A stretch of DNA of 64,000 nt, from assembly GCA_026545765.1 (NCBI GenBank), contig JAIFAC010000185.1, forward strand, positions 62,001 through 126,000, read 5' to 3'. Origin of the DNA: Plantago major. Lineage: Eukaryota; Streptophyta; Magnoliopsida; Lamiales; Plantaginaceae. The notes beneath the pieces are model-generated. The model worked only from the letters and a program-made list of their open reading frames with translations. It did no database searches and was not told the origin of the DNA. The position numbers were made by a program, and so were the translations under genes. Position 1 is the first letter of the stretch. Each line of letters begins with the position of its first letter. Shown one piece after another: positions 37,653 to 50,184 of this stretch.

Positions 37653-37898
37653 TTGAAACAATTTCTCCTCAGATCGCTGCATGCCAATTTATCGCCAGAT
37701 CTTGTTGATGCATTTCATGTGTATGCCGATCGTAACCAAGATTTGGTTATGCATGCTTATTTGGTAATGTTGTTCAATCCGCACACGCCTTCAGAATTTG
37801 CCCTTACCAAAGCGGGTAAGGTAGATGATAGTGCAAGCGCTGCTAAGTATAAATCCGTAGTTTTGTTCGACTTAAGAAATTACCTAAACGAACTCTGA
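37653..37898 (+). CDS. Hypothetical 81-residue frame in the gag insert
   Basis: Open frame starting MKQFLLRSLHANLSPDLVDA and ending NYLNEL, about 330 bp behind a TATA box. The composition looks like protein (mixed residues, no repeats). Not recognised; could be the N-terminal part of the larger retroelement protein. Confidence 0.3.
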   Translation: MKQFLLRSLHANLSPDLVDAFHVYADRNQDLVMHAYLVMLFNPHTPSEFALTKAGKVDDSASAAKYKSVVLFDLRNYLNEL

Positions 37899-38304
37899 CA
37901 ATCAACACCATCATTCCCGACTTGTTTCCTTCTAGGATGTCCGGAGCGATAGTCGTAACCAAAGACGAGGCCCTGTGTTATAATGACGCAGAGATTTAGG
38001 GACCGGTCCGTGGATCTTTCCTTGTTCGTGAGAGATTTTGTGGAGCTGGGTCGCCCGTAGATTCTGATGTCAAGACGGAGTTACAAGTGCATGTAGCACA
38101 GCCGACGCTTCAGGACCGGTGACCTTGCTAGACTAGGTCGTTAGTCCACTCTGACTATAGGTGGCATTGGGACATCCGGGATCCGAGCGAATCAAGGCGG
38201 AGCGGAAGGGAAGGCGACTGTCGGGAGGTCAATGAAGTCGAGATGTTCGAGGCTGGGGTGGAGGACCGTGTTGTAGCGGCCAAGCACATCCGGGAGACCC
38301 GAAG

Positions 38305-39152
38305 GTGTTATTGAGGAGGAAGAAGATGGTGAGGAAGAGGAAGATGAGGACGAGGAGGAAGAAGGAGAAGGATCTCCTGTCGCTCGTCCCCCTAGACGAT
38401 CCAGTCAGCAGATTGCACTACACCTCGCGCGCCTGCTCACCCAATTCTCCATTAATTGAGGGTCGGTGCAAAAGTCGCCAATCAAGTTCTCGCCTCAAGG
38501 CCATTGCTACAATAGCGGACGAATTTGGAGAATTAAACACGGACGAGCTCCTTCCTACGTGTCCATCCAGGGTTAGGGCGGAGGACATCCCCGAGTGGAG
38601 GCGGAAGTGGGAGATCCCTGACTCCGTAGAAATCATGGTTCCCGAGCCCGGACACGCCTTTTACAACCCGCCCGCCGGTTATATGTGTGTGCACGAGGTA
38701 GCTTTTGCTTGTGGGTGGAAGGTCCCCATTGCAACGAGTCAAGCACATTCTAAATCACATCGATTGGTCCGAGTCGTTATCCCGAAGTCCTTGGGTTATC
38801 TTATTTGCTTCGTCATTTTTTGCAAGAAGAAAGGGTAGCCCGTAAACTTTGAGAACTTCAGGCAGCTCTTTCACGCTTGCTCATCCGGAATCCTCTTTAT
38901 ACTTTTATGAATAGGAAACCTTATAACTTCATTTGTGACTCCATTTCGTCACTGGGGTCGAAGTGGTGGGATAAGTTCATTTTTGTGCGGATGGCTCTGA
39001 AACCAGGGGAGTCCGAGAGGCAGCGAGAACAGTGGGGACTGCCAACAAAATTCCTAAGGGAGAGTATCCTGATCACGCCCTTCCAAGAACGTGGCTCCGG
39101 TGGCGTAATCCACAAAAAGTACGACCACCTACTTATCCGCTTCACGGATTAA
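38305..39152 (+). pseudogene. Putative plant gypsy-type transposon domain, frame-broken
   Basis: 38305-38838 begins basic and Lys/Arg-rich. It continues with IPEWRRKWEIPDSVEIMVPE, PPAGYMCVHEVAFACGWKVP and VVIPKSLGYLICFVIFC. 38877-39152 adds GSKWWDKFIFVRM. This order (W-x-x-K-[YW]-x-IP, PPGW-like, F-x-x-G-x-x-x-P, then a WKDRFFFV-like block) is that of the plant putative gypsy-type transposon family, PF04195 as I recall it. Function unknown. At least one frameshift lies between the two blocks. Confidence 0.6.
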
Positions 39153-39356
39153 CTGTCACCACTTCCCTACCGTACGGACTAACAAAGTGAGATGTAGGAG
39201 GAAGACGGACTTTAGTAAGGATTCGCTGACTTGAAACTCGCGCTCTTCTTCTTCAATATACTCTATTTTGATTACGATTTCCGCACTCGATAATTCTTCT
39301 TTAACCCGTCGTATCTAACGCCCGTTTATTGTGCAAATTATTGGTTCGACTACATC

Positions 39357-41415
39357 ATGTCGACACTCCGTGAAAAGAAGAAGTTGCATAGAGAGCAGCA
39401 AGCCCTGGAGGTCGCCGCTGGTCAGAGGACCAAAATCATCAACACTTCCGCGGGTCTTCCCATGCCAGATCCGAAGAATGCCGCAGTTTTTGCTGGAGGA
39501 AGAAAGGCTAAACAAGGTCGAGAGGATTCTCAGTGCCTTGCGGTGCCCGACAAGGGCAAGACCTCACACCGGAGTGCCACCGCTCAAGTCCTGTGCTTCC
39601 ACTGTCGCACTACAACGGAGGTGTTGATGCAGACGCCATCACCTCGGACGCAAGAGAGGAGCAACTTCGAGGCTCCTCCCGCAAAGAAAGAGACAAAGAA
39701 TTGTCCGCCCTCCCCGCTGACCAAGTTGTTTCGACAAGGAGTATGAGCCGGCTTGGACTCCCCGAGGTTGAGCGGGTCGAGGGTCGGATGGGCTATACCA
39801 ACGGGTAAGTAATATTTTGATGCTCTTCGCTTGTTCTTAGTATGATGTATGCAACTTATATTCTCACGGACTTCTACTCGGGCCGTTTATCAGGCTATGT
39901 AATGGAAGGTCACCAACGCTACCATTGAGGAGGACCTCCACAAGGTCAGGCTACTTCATGGATGAGGCGGAGAAGGTGAAGCAATTGGAGATGCGGCCGA
40001 AAGAGCACGGCGTGAAGTTCCATAAGTCAAGACTAGCCGAAGAGATTAAGGCGGACCTCGACCGGCAGAGAACTTTGTCGACAAGTCGATGAAGGCTTTT
40101 CGATTCCAAGGATTTTCGCTCAAGGCCTCCAATATGCCCGCCTTCAGCCGGTCGTGACTTCATGGAGTCCAACTCCTTCAAGTTCTCGACGGCGACAACC
40201 GATGCCTCCTCCCGATGGGTTCGTGTCCGCTTATCGGACAACCGCAGCCCAAGGACTACTTCCACCGACTTTAATCGAAGGCGGAAGGGTTAATCCTTCG
40301 CAGATGCTAATGGTGTGGAAGTCCTCGCTGATGTTGTCTCGATGAACAAATGCCGCATGCGAAGTTTGCGTAACTCACATCGAGGAAGGTGAGATCGAGA
40401 TCCGAAATGGCGGGCCTTCCTCCGAGATGGGTCCGATGCTCTCCGAAGGTATGCTTTGTACCTTCGACAATTACCGGCTTTCAAGAAGTGGTTCTCTCCC
40501 GCTGCCGGGTCGTTGGCCTTCCCGCGGATTTCAACTTGTTCAATGTTGTTGAATCCCTTGCTGCACAAGCCACCTCCAACACGCCCCCTGTCGATCCGCC
40601 TGAAGCTGGTGAAGCTGGTCCGAGCCAAGCTGGGCCTCAGTGAGAAGTCCGCTATGCCCCTGCTGAAATTCTCAGATTATCAATCTTCCGCTGATTTGCA
40701 TCTTTGATAACTCTAATGTTTCAGATTTCATCCGAGGAGTCGAACCTCCTATGTTTCCTAACTATTACTTGCTCTCTTCGCTCCTTTTTATCTGTTGTTC
40801 ATAAGTCGAAGTTATTATAAATTACCCATCTCTTAAGAGCACGGATCAGAGATGGCATCCGATGTAGAAATCGACCATCATCTTTCCGATACTTTGACCG
40901 CTCGCCTTGGGATGTCTAATTCTTCTAGAAGGAGGAAGGTGAAAGTTGAAATAGTCATTATGACTGCTTTTTCATCTCCCCGTGCCGGATTATCGACATG
41001 TGGCGAGATCTTGAGGACCCGTCGCAACTATAAATAAGGGTGTGGTAATTCTTCCCTTTTTCACTGTTGTACCCTTCTTCGCTTTGTGTTTTGTTTCACT
41101 GATTCCAGCCATCCACAAAAGCTGGAGTTCTCCAGGATGTCGGAATCTGAAGACGAGGAATATCAGCACTGGGTAAATTGTGCTTGTGGGCACATGCATC
41201 CACCGATTTACCCTGGTACGGGGACCGCGGATGACCTGATCATCCTTGATTTTGAAGGCGATCAACCTCTATGTCCGGGAATAGCTAGGAGGCGAGCCGA
41301 GGAAGAGAGGGAGCGGACGCTGAAGCTGATCCGTAGGAGGATCCGCATGCAAGCAGAAGCCTGCCAGGTACGAGGTGGAGGCTCGAGTCCCAAGGCTCGA
41401 CTTCCTGAGTCCTGA
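39357..41415 (+). pseudogene. Downstream coding remnants of the gag insert
   Basis: Frames at 39357-39746 (MSTLREKKKLHREQQALEVA), 40389-40643 and 41137-41415 (MSESEDEEYQHW...CACGHMHPPIY) are rich in charged residues, partly coiled-coil-like. They fit the C-terminal half of the same retroelement protein. Individually none is recognised, and frames are interrupted between them. Confidence 0.35.
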
Positions 41416-41753
41416 AGGAACAAGGCGGTATGCCCGTGGATGCATGTACTTATCCTTAGAAGTTTTCACATTGTACCTGCTTTGTAGCTTTCTTTTCGGA
41501 TAATTTTATCTATAAAATTCGAACCATTTCTCCTTGGGTGAGATCGCCATCTTTTTCTTGTGCAGACTTCATCGGATTATATTGACGCACATATCTTTGT
41601 AAGATGACCAACAAACTCGGACGTGGTGGAAGGGTTTGTGTAGGCTTGATTAGATAAACCCATCTGGCCCAACACTGTTCAACCCAAATGAATAGTTTAA
41701 GCCCATTGTCGACGTCGAAGTTCTGACGTGTCGGACGCCTATTGGTTCGTTAC

Positions 41754-43075
41754 TTCTAAGGACAGGTGACAAGAAAGATAGAAGAATCTTCAGAAGAAGC
41801 CAGAAAGCCTTATTAACTGAAGAAAGAAAGAAAATCCAAACTCAACTGGATGCTCTAGACTATGAAACAGATTCTAAAGATGACAATTCAGATGACTCAA
41901 TCTTACCATCACCAGAATTATGTGGAGTTACTCATGATATAATCGACTTCGGCCTCAAGAAGAATGAAATGTGTGGAGTTGCTGAGATTGACGGTCCAGA
42001 CATCTCTAACATAGAAATCTGTCTTATGGCTGATGAGGTAACACATACTTCTTGTTATACTTATGAAAGTGATGAAGAAGAAATAAAAGATCTAGAAAAT
42101 CTTAGGAAAGATCTTGACATCTATGAAAGGGAATTTCTAATGATCCGAGCTAGAGCCGAAGATCTTGAAGAAGAAAAGAATTCTCTTGCAAAGGAAAATT
42201 CTCAATTAGTTAAGATATCTGAGAAAAGGATGTCGAAATGCATTTCTCAAAGCTCGATATCCGAGACCTAAAAGTCACATAAAGAAGCAATGGTCAATTA
42301 TGAAAGAATATGAAGATCTTCTTTCCGAGAACAAGGAACTCAAAAGAAAGAATTATCTTTTCAATCTTATGCCAAAGCTAGTGACACTCTTCATCAAGTA
42401 CAATCTACTTAAGAGATCCTTCGTAAAAGAAAGGACTCAATAATACACGACAGAGTGTTCTATCACCGAATAAGAGTGAGGAAAGAAGAACATTTGTAAG
42501 CACTCAAAGAAGATGGTTCCTATGCAATCTATAGTATCGATCAAGACTAAGATTGTCGACATAGGAAAAGCAATATGATTAAACCTTTGTGGGAAAAACA
42601 AGTCAAAATAAAACCGATGGGCATCGCTCAAAAGAAACACAACACCGAAAAGTGTAAACACCCAAAGGCATATGTCTCGAAGGGTAGAATTGCGTGAGTC
42701 GGCAATTTCTCTCATGTCACTTTTTCTCGAAAGAAATTCGATCAACCAGAGACTAGCAAAGCCGAGAAAAGATCTCATATAGCTTCAAGTGCTCAAACGG
42801 TATTGCTACAAAGGCATCGGAAACAACTTGCTCATGAATACAAACAAGAGCAAGAACGATGGTTAAAGGCTAGAATTGCTCAAAGCAATTATCGGCGGAA
42901 GTTGAATCAAGCCACTAAAAATCAATGCTGTATTAGAAGAAATCAAGGAAAGCTAAGTTTGTCAAAAGCAAACTCAGAAACCTGACAGGTATCTGAAAGC
43001 ACCAAATGGAGCACCTAGGAACACACCAAGGAAGAAAATAATTCTTAATAATGATAATCATTCTGAAAGTGCAAT
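41754..43075 (+). pseudogene. copia gag, second part
   Basis: Resumes with sequence homologous to 9450-8500 of the minus-strand copy. 41969-42271 is an open frame with ISNIEICLMADEVT and a Glu/Leu/Lys coiled coil; the same ISNIEMCLMADEVT is encoded at 9230 on the minus strand. From about 42240 onwards the frames break and the sequence becomes CG-rich. Confidence 0.75.
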
Positions 43076-44050
43076 TTATATTGCACTAGTTTTGTTAATT
43101 CGGCCTTTCTTCGTTTATTAACCACTCGACAATTGTAGTTGTTTTCTATGGTTATTTTGTAGGATATATCAAGTCATCTCAACATGCTTAATGGATCACG
43201 ATTGGTCACCAGAAAGCCATCGAAAGCAAAACGGCAATCGCTAAAAAGGAAAATAAGAAGCATAATGCAAGAAGGAAGCTGCCATATTGTTCAAGGAAGA
43301 ATTTGATGCTATAAGGAAAGTGAGATTTAAAAGAGATTGATATATAGAAGACTCCTTATCATTGAAAGATAAGAAAGGCGCTTCTTCCTAGAGAAAACCT
43401 AATGTTTCGACTGGGCCAAGCCGTGTTTCTAACAGAAGATCGATTGTCAGACATTATATATACAGAAGAACACGCTTTGCTCAGTCGATCGCCTTCAAGA
43501 GCAACTCTTGAATATATTTTATACCGCTCTTTCCCAAATTTCGTCGATTGACCGCTTTCTTCTTGGTGAATTTGACCTCAAATTTATATATACACAAGAA
43601 GAAGCTTTCAGAAGACCACTTATAGAGATTAAACTTCCGATCATCGAGTTTAGGTTTGTCTTGCTTTACTAGACCTTTACCTCGTGTTTACTTGTGAGTG
43701 TTCTCTAAAGATTGAGAATTACTCTAGTATCATCAACTAGAATAGGTTTTTCTTATCTGCTCTAGGTCTAGTTTTTGTAAGTTTAATCAATTGTTTGTGA
43801 TTGAATTAAACTTCTTTTGTAATTCTACTTTTCAATTTTAGTAGAAGTTTTGTTACGGCACTTCAGTATCTTTATATACCGCTTTAGAAATCTCGTTCGC
43901 TTTTATTCACGCACTTTACGTAGTTCTCACAATCACGCTTACTATTGTCGTAGTCTTGTCGATCATCGTTTCATCGTTGAGAAACGTGTCGACTCAACAT
44001 CAATAGTCAACATCGCTCAAATCGCCCGTAAGTACCAACTCGGCCCCACA
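43075..44050 (+). other. Segment without counterpart in the sister copy
   Basis: Lies between gag and protease. In the minus-strand element the corresponding gap is only a few hundred bp. It is AT-rich, with LTR-like text near 43690-43850, and no coding frame. Probably a small insertion or solo LTR; ends not resolved. Confidence 0.35.
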
Positions 44051-44229
44051 GCTTCTAACACATTCAATCGTAATTCCTCCTTATGTTCCTATCGACAAAA
44101 GAATGTTCCAAGGAAATTCATTCAAAATGAATTCTACCGAAGATTGTTTAGTCCCGATGGTTCCAACTATAAATGAGAACCTAATCTCCGCTCCTGTTAT
44201 GTGCGTAATGCTTCCGGACTAAAGCACAA

Positions 44230-44450
44230 TGGCTATTTGATAGTGGATGCGAAAAGCACATGACAGACAAAGCAACTGGTCGATTACAAAGCTTGCAAAT
44301 ACGTGACCGTATATCGACGGTTGAGGAGAATTAAATCCTCTCCGGATTTGGCAACGCCAAATTGGGAACATTAACAATCACCGACGACACATGTTAAGGA
44401 TTTGAAACAATCTATTTAGCATGAGCCAGCTTATGCATAAAGGTTTTACT
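44230..44450 (+). pseudogene. copia aspartic protease remnant
   Basis: WLFDSGCEKHMTDKATG at 44230, the DSG active site of copia protease, and a GNAKLGTLTI-like stretch downstream. The frame stops soon after. Confidence 0.7.
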
Positions 44451-44589
44451 ATAAAATTCAAAGCAAAATATCGCAAACTAATTGACAATGAGTCAAAGCA
44501 CATACCTTGGTTGCTCGGAAAGGCGCCTTTATGTTGCCGATCAAGCATCTCGCCACAATCAAGAATGTCTCATGGTGAGTCAACTGGTC

Positions 44590-45890
44590 ACATAGAAGAG
44601 CACCGTTATGGCACAAATGAATGAGTCACTTGAACTTCAAAACTCGAACAAACTTGCCAAGAAAGAGTTAGTGGTTGGCCTTCCCAAAACGTCTTTCAGA
44701 AAGGATGATATCTGTTCTGCATGTCATATGGGGAAACAATCCAAAATCTCTTTCAAGTCCAAAACTAGACACTCTAGTGTTAGACCAACGCAACTACTAC
44801 ATATGGATCTTTTGAATCATCTGAATTAGTTATGCAGAAAGAAGTATGGTCCGTTGTTGTAGATGACTTCTCAAGATTCACTGGGTTGTCTTTCCAAACA
44901 CAACCGACGCTGTGGTGGAGATACCAAACTTGTCAAAAAGCTTGAAGTCATGAAAATGACAAGGTATCTCGCAATCGTAATGCACTATGGTACCGAAGTT
45001 TGTCAACCAAGACATAAAGGAGTTTTGTACCGCAAAGGTATACAACACCAACTTTCCTCCGTAAGAACACCTCAACAAAATGGTATTGCGTAAAGGAAAA
45101 TGTAACCCTTAAAGAAGTCGCAAGGACGATGCTAATGACACCAAATAAGTGAAATTTATTGGGTTGAAGCTGTAAACACAGCCTGCTACACTCAGAACAG
45201 ATGTTTGATAAACAAACACCATGACAAGACCCCTTATGAAATCTTGGTTGGTAGACCCCCTAATATCAAACATCTGAGAGTATTTGGTTGTAGATGTTTT
45301 TGTTCTAAACAATGGAAAAGATTATCTGAGAACATTTCAACCAAAGGCAGATGAAAGAGTATTTCTTGGCTATACCACGAATAGCAAAGCCTATGCATTT
45401 ACAACAAAAGAACAAAGAAAATTGAAGAATCACCATGTCAGATTCTATGAAGGAAGCAAGAAAACACCTCCTAATGATGAACTCTCAGAAAGGTTCAAAG
45501 AACTAATGTTAAGGTATCCTGAAGAAGAATCCTCAGAAAGGAGAAACATCATTATGGAAAGTGAGGATGACTCTGACGTAGAAAAACATGAAGTGCCTAG
45601 TAACAACAAGATGACTCACAAACATGATGAAGAATTATCTATGAAACTTCCAGAAATGGAAACTGAAGATGTTCATCATGAAGCTATCTCTGGAAACAAT
45701 CTCTTTGAAAGACATGTTCCAGATAGCTCAAACGCTGAACAAGTGTCAGACATTAATTGCCCTTCTGAGGAGCAAAATGTCTTAGATACTGAAAAAGTAT
45801 CAAATCAAAATCCCAGTGATTCTCATTCAAATCATTTTGATATTGATCCTACTAGCACTAAACCTATGATGAGATGGATCAAGGATCATC
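44590..45890 (+). pseudogene. copia integrase remnant
   Basis: 44608-44829 is the GAG-pre-integrase region (CSACHMGKQSKISFKSK, LLHMDLLN). VVVDDFSRFTGLSF near 44860 and GIQHQLSSVRTPQQNGIA near 45040-45090 belong to the catalytic core; the codon after IA is a stop. 45284-45890 is a clean frame with VLNNGKDYLRTFQPKADERV and the acidic linker before RT. The retained aspartate in VVVDDF and the NG near the catalytic Glu make the assignment firm. Confidence 0.85.
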
Positions 45891-46936
45891 CTGCAAAAGA
45901 TGATCGACCAATTAATCAAGGTGTTAGGACTAGGAGAGCAATAGTCAAAATGCTAATTCTTCTTTGGAAGTTTCATCTCAAATATTGAACCCAAAAATAT
46001 AGAAGAAGCATTAGGAGACCAAGATCGATATCTGCAATGCAAGAAGAGTCGGATCAATTTGAGAGAAACAAACTGGAAATTAGTTCCATTCATGGAAGGA
46101 ATATCTGTGGATCGAACTAAATGGGTTTTCGTAAACAAATGAATGAATCGTGAAATAACCGTAAACAAAGCAAGATTGGTTGCCAAGGGATTTACCTGCA
46201 TCAAGGCTTAGATTTTGATGAGTCATATGCACCAAGCCGATTGATGCAATAAGACTCTTTCTAGCCTTTCAGAGCTCATAAAGATTTTAAAGTTTATCGA
46301 TGGATGTCAAAAGTGCATTCTTGAACTATGAACTTACGTAAGAAGTTTATGTTGAGCAACCACCGCTTTGAAGTTTCCTCGTAAAGTAGAATGGTCTATA
46401 AACCATGTAAAGCTCAGATGGATCAAACAGCTCCAAGAGCATGGTATGACACTTTGGCCAAATACCTTCTGGAAAGTGATTTCAAGAAAGGTGAAGTTGA
46501 TAAAACTTTATTTACCTTAAACCATGATGGGAAACTACTCTTAGTTCAAGTATATGTTGATTACATAATATTTGGATCTAAGGACAAGCAACTTTATAAT
46601 GACTTTGCAAATCTCATGAAAAGTAAGTTTGAGATGAGCATGATGGGAGAAATGAATTATTTTCTAGGATTGCAAGTCAAGCAACTCAATGATGGAATAT
46701 TCATTAGTCAAACAAAGTATGTAAAAGATATGCTCACAAAATTCAATCTTAAGCCTTCTGAAAAGAATGCTAAGATACCTATGAGCATTGGAACCAAAAT
46801 GACCTATAATCAATCGCATAAGAGTGTTGAAGAACATAAGTATAGGAAATTGATAGGTTCACTACTTTACCTCACTGCAAGTAGACCTGATATTCAATAC
46901 GCCGTTGGAGTGTGTGCTAGATTTTAGACAAATCCA
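45890..46936 (+). pseudogene. copia reverse transcriptase remnant, catalytic Asp lost
   Basis: 45890-46390 is frame-broken but keeps RLVAKG- and DESYAP-like pieces. 46391-46927 is one clean frame with PRAWYDTLAKYLLE, VQVYVDYIIFGSKDK and YFLGLQVKQL. The YVDD box reads YVDY: the second catalytic Asp is replaced by Tyr through a GAT to TAC/TAT type change. The minus-strand copy has YVDD, so this is specific to this copy and would abolish polymerase activity. Confidence 0.9.
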
Positions 46937-47470
46937 ATGCAAACACACTACAACATTGCTATGAAAATATTAAGGTATGTAAAAGGTACAGTAGATGTAG
47001 GATTGTGGTATCCTAAAGAAAGCGGATTGAGTTTAGCTGGGTACTCAGACGATTATGCCGGATCACCGCTGATAGGAAAAGCACCTCAGAACTTGTCGCT
47101 TTCTAGACTTATCTCGTGGTTTAGCAAGAAGCAAAACTCAATTGCAACTTCTACCACAGAGGCTCAATATATTGTCAGTTGTTGTGCAACACAAATTCGT
47201 GGATACAACAACAACTTAAAGACTATGGACTCGATGAAAATAAAACTCCCATTTTCTCGTGACAACACAAGTGCTATTGTGATTACACGTAATCCTAAAT
47301 TTCATGCCGTAACAAAGCATATTGATGTTAGACATCACTTCATCGAGACCATGTTGAAAAGGCAATATAGAGATACTCAAGATTGGCATCAAGACCAACT
47401 TGCGATATCTTCACTAAGCCACTACAAGAAAGTAGATTCTTAGCCTTAAGACATAGTCTTCGACTAATGG
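46937..47470 (+). pseudogene. copia RNase H remnant
   Basis: Contains LRYVKGTVDVGLWYPKE, LAGYSDDYAG, SWFSKKQNSIATSTTEAQY and HIDVRHHFIE, the copia RNase H order. The end of pol (DIFTKPLQESRFLALR near 47400-47460) is in another frame. Confidence 0.85.
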
Positions 47471-48309
47471 AACTACCAATGAACCGAAGAGTTCGTGAAC
47501 TGAACGGCATCCAAAGAAGAGGTATCCGAACGGCATCCAGAGAAGAGGTATCCGAACGGTATCCAGAGAAGAGAAAAGAGAAATCGAACGGTATCCAGAA
47601 GTCAAAAAGGCTAAAGAGCAAAAGACAGCTTAAGATCTCTGAGACGGGAACTCAGATATCTGAATCACTCTATAAACAGGGAATAGAAAAGAGAATAGTA
47701 CAACTATCTGCAGTCAACTACTCTCTTGAAATTCGCATTATTTCTATCTTGATGAAAAACTTGGAAAAATCCTAAGTATAAGACAGATTCAGATGCAACC
47801 AGTGTTCTTGGTCATACAAAAACGTGATTCAGATAGCTATTAGCCAAAATTCATTAAATGGGCACAATTACACTTGTTGATTGTGATCATTGCTGAAGAA
47901 GCAATGGTGACCCTTGATGAAATTAAGCGATTGATCTATACGGTGGAAATTAATTCACAGTAAATAGTGGACTGTAAAAATTCTGACAAAGCCCACTTTG
48001 CATTTAATGCCGAACTAGCTTTTGCTCACGCCTGCTTGCAAATCACAGATACGTACACACAAAATCAATTTGTATGTATTTGTCTGATGAGATTCTATTG
48101 CTATATATATATATATATAGGATTTTGACAAAAGAAATCACTTTCGCCTAATCCAAAATTCCGACTTGCACAAAAATAGCAAAACCTTCTCTTGATTCTC
48201 TGCAAACCTTCTACAATCTCTGCAAATCAAGATTAAGTTTTTCTGCAAAGAATTACTGAATCAAATATCTTTCAAACACCAATCCAAATTCTCTACACTA
48301 TATAAAGAG
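47471..48309 (+). other. Spacer between pol and the extra gene, with TATA-like boxes
   Basis: No coding frame beyond about 70 codons. It contains a (TA)10 run at 48098-48119 and CTATATAAAGAG immediately before the ATG at 48310. The same box precedes the corresponding ATG at 3923 on the minus strand. Confidence 0.5.
47502..47596 (+). repeat. 26-bp tandem repeat after pol
   Basis: Units starting GAACGGCATCCA at 47502, 47528, 47554 and a partial at 47586. Confidence 0.75.
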
Positions 48310-50184
48310 ATGGCCCCAAAGAATTCTTCTACACTGAAATCTCAATCCTCCACCGGTATCAATAAAAGCAAGCACCAGAGTTGGTTATTGTGAACAACCG
48401 ACTGGTAGGAGATTTTAATCCTGACCATTGGACTTCAAATCACAGAATGATTTGGGGTGGTGCCATGGTTGAGGAATACCTCACGGCTACAATTGAAAAC
48501 CAAACCGGTAAAGTCGATTCTCGACATGCTTGAAAAGGCACAAATCAAGGGATTTCTATCTGCCGCCAAGTGGAATTTCATCACCGATGTGTTGGAATTC
48601 TACAACAACCAGGATAATTTCGTGTTTCAAGGCACTACAATAGTGTTCACAAAACCTCACCCAAGGAAAGGAAATCCTTCCGACTTAACAACTTTCAGAA
48701 GTTGTTCGAAGTTTCAAAATCTTGGAAAGTATTTTGAAATAAACACCAAGGACGATGATCTCCTCAAGGTGTTAAAGAATCAGACAGGACGTGTGTGATC
48801 TTGAAAAATCAGATACACCCACTGAATTCAAGCTTGCTGACATCCAAACCAGACATCTGATGGTTCACTGGGATGTATTGGCTTGCATTTTTCACAGATG
48901 CTTTGATGGTCTACAAGGAGGTGCTGACCAGATAAGCCAAGAACGATGTATCATGATGTTCTTGCTGAATCAACAAGAAAAACGGCTGGAAAACCCTTTT
49001 AACTGGGGAAAGTACGCCTTCATGAAGTTTGTGAATAAGATTCAAGGCTTCGAGCCTAAAATCGCCAAAGGACTAGCTGAGCCAAAGGCCACAGTAGGCT
49101 ATGGTATGAAGATATGCTACTTGCTGGAGAAGCTTGGCATTGAGCTCGAGAGACAATGAATAGCCAACAAGAACTCTACTCTACAAATATGAGTATACAA
49201 ACTTGTTGAAAAGGTTACCGGGTCTCGTAAAGGTTCTAAGAAGCGAAAGTCCTAAAAGGTATCTCAAGAAAAGGTTATACCAAGAAGCCTGTAACTTCAA
49301 GAAAGAAGTCTCACGGCAAATCGTAAGACATACCCATCGAGGTTGTCGATTCTCGATATTCCGCAGCTTGCCGATGAACCGATAAAGGCGATGAACTCAT
49401 CAATGCCGCAAAAGAGTTATCAATCATCGAATAAGTAGACTCAAGAAGTGAAAGTGCTTTTAAATGTGAAGACTATTACAAAGCCTTGCCGATGAACTCA
49501 TAAATGCCGCCAAAAGTGGTGAAAACACTAAGCCCTATCATAAACCGCAGGAGTAATGGACCAACTGGCCAATCGATGAGAGCTCGACGCTGAAGATGAG
49601 AAGCTAGTCATCTCTCAAGTCCTAGAAAGAACAAAAGGGCTAAGGTTACTAAAATAGTAATCGTGAAAAGGTTTCAAGAAGAACCTATACCTCAAAGTTG
49701 TCAACAAGCACCTATAGCAAAGGTTGTTGGTGCAAACACATCATCAGAGAACGTTTCTTACGCACAACTTCAAAAAGCCTTGATGAGTGGTATTTTAGTG
49801 CTGGCAGATGCTGATGGAAACGCCACAACTAAAAATCTGGAAGAACACTCTACTGACCAATCTTCTCCTTCCAGACAACCACAACAACCACAACTACAAC
49901 AGCCACAAGTGGTTGATGAAATGGTAAATGAACTCCATTTTGAATTATCAGCAATGTTGTATGCTGAAGAAAATCCTGCAAAAGAGCAGGTTCCCCAACT
50001 CAATAAGAGGGATCAAACTGAGATATCTACTCAGAATGATCAACCAGGGGAGGCAACTGAGTTGCACACTCAGGAAAGGTGTGAAGTACCTGAAACTTCA
50101 AACAAAGAAGTGTTACTGGAACAAGAAGACCAAAGTATAGAAGGGTCACGAGTTTCAGAGACCAATCAGCCTGACATGGATCAG

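Larger units (their letters stand above)
35960..41753 (+). mobile_element. 5.8-kb GC-richer insert in gag, probable non-autonomous retroelement
   Basis: The left boundary is set by loss of the gag frame after EIGNDI and the right boundary by its resumption just before the block with DDRRIFRRSQKALL-like residues. Base composition is clearly richer in G and C than the host element. It holds a TATA box (CTTATAAATAG near 37322), acidic low-complexity reading frames and a segment like the plant putative gypsy-type transposon domain (38520-39100). No integrase or RT is visible. No direct or inverted terminal repeats could be established by eye, so the class is uncertain. Confidence 0.55.

Noticed and set aside
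35960-41753. LTRs or terminal inverted repeats for the gag insert
   Set aside because: Compared the two ends by eye and found no convincing direct or inverted match.
47502-47596. CRISPR-like array
   Set aside because: Units are contiguous without unique spacers, and this is a plant nuclear sequence; it is an ordinary tandem repeat.
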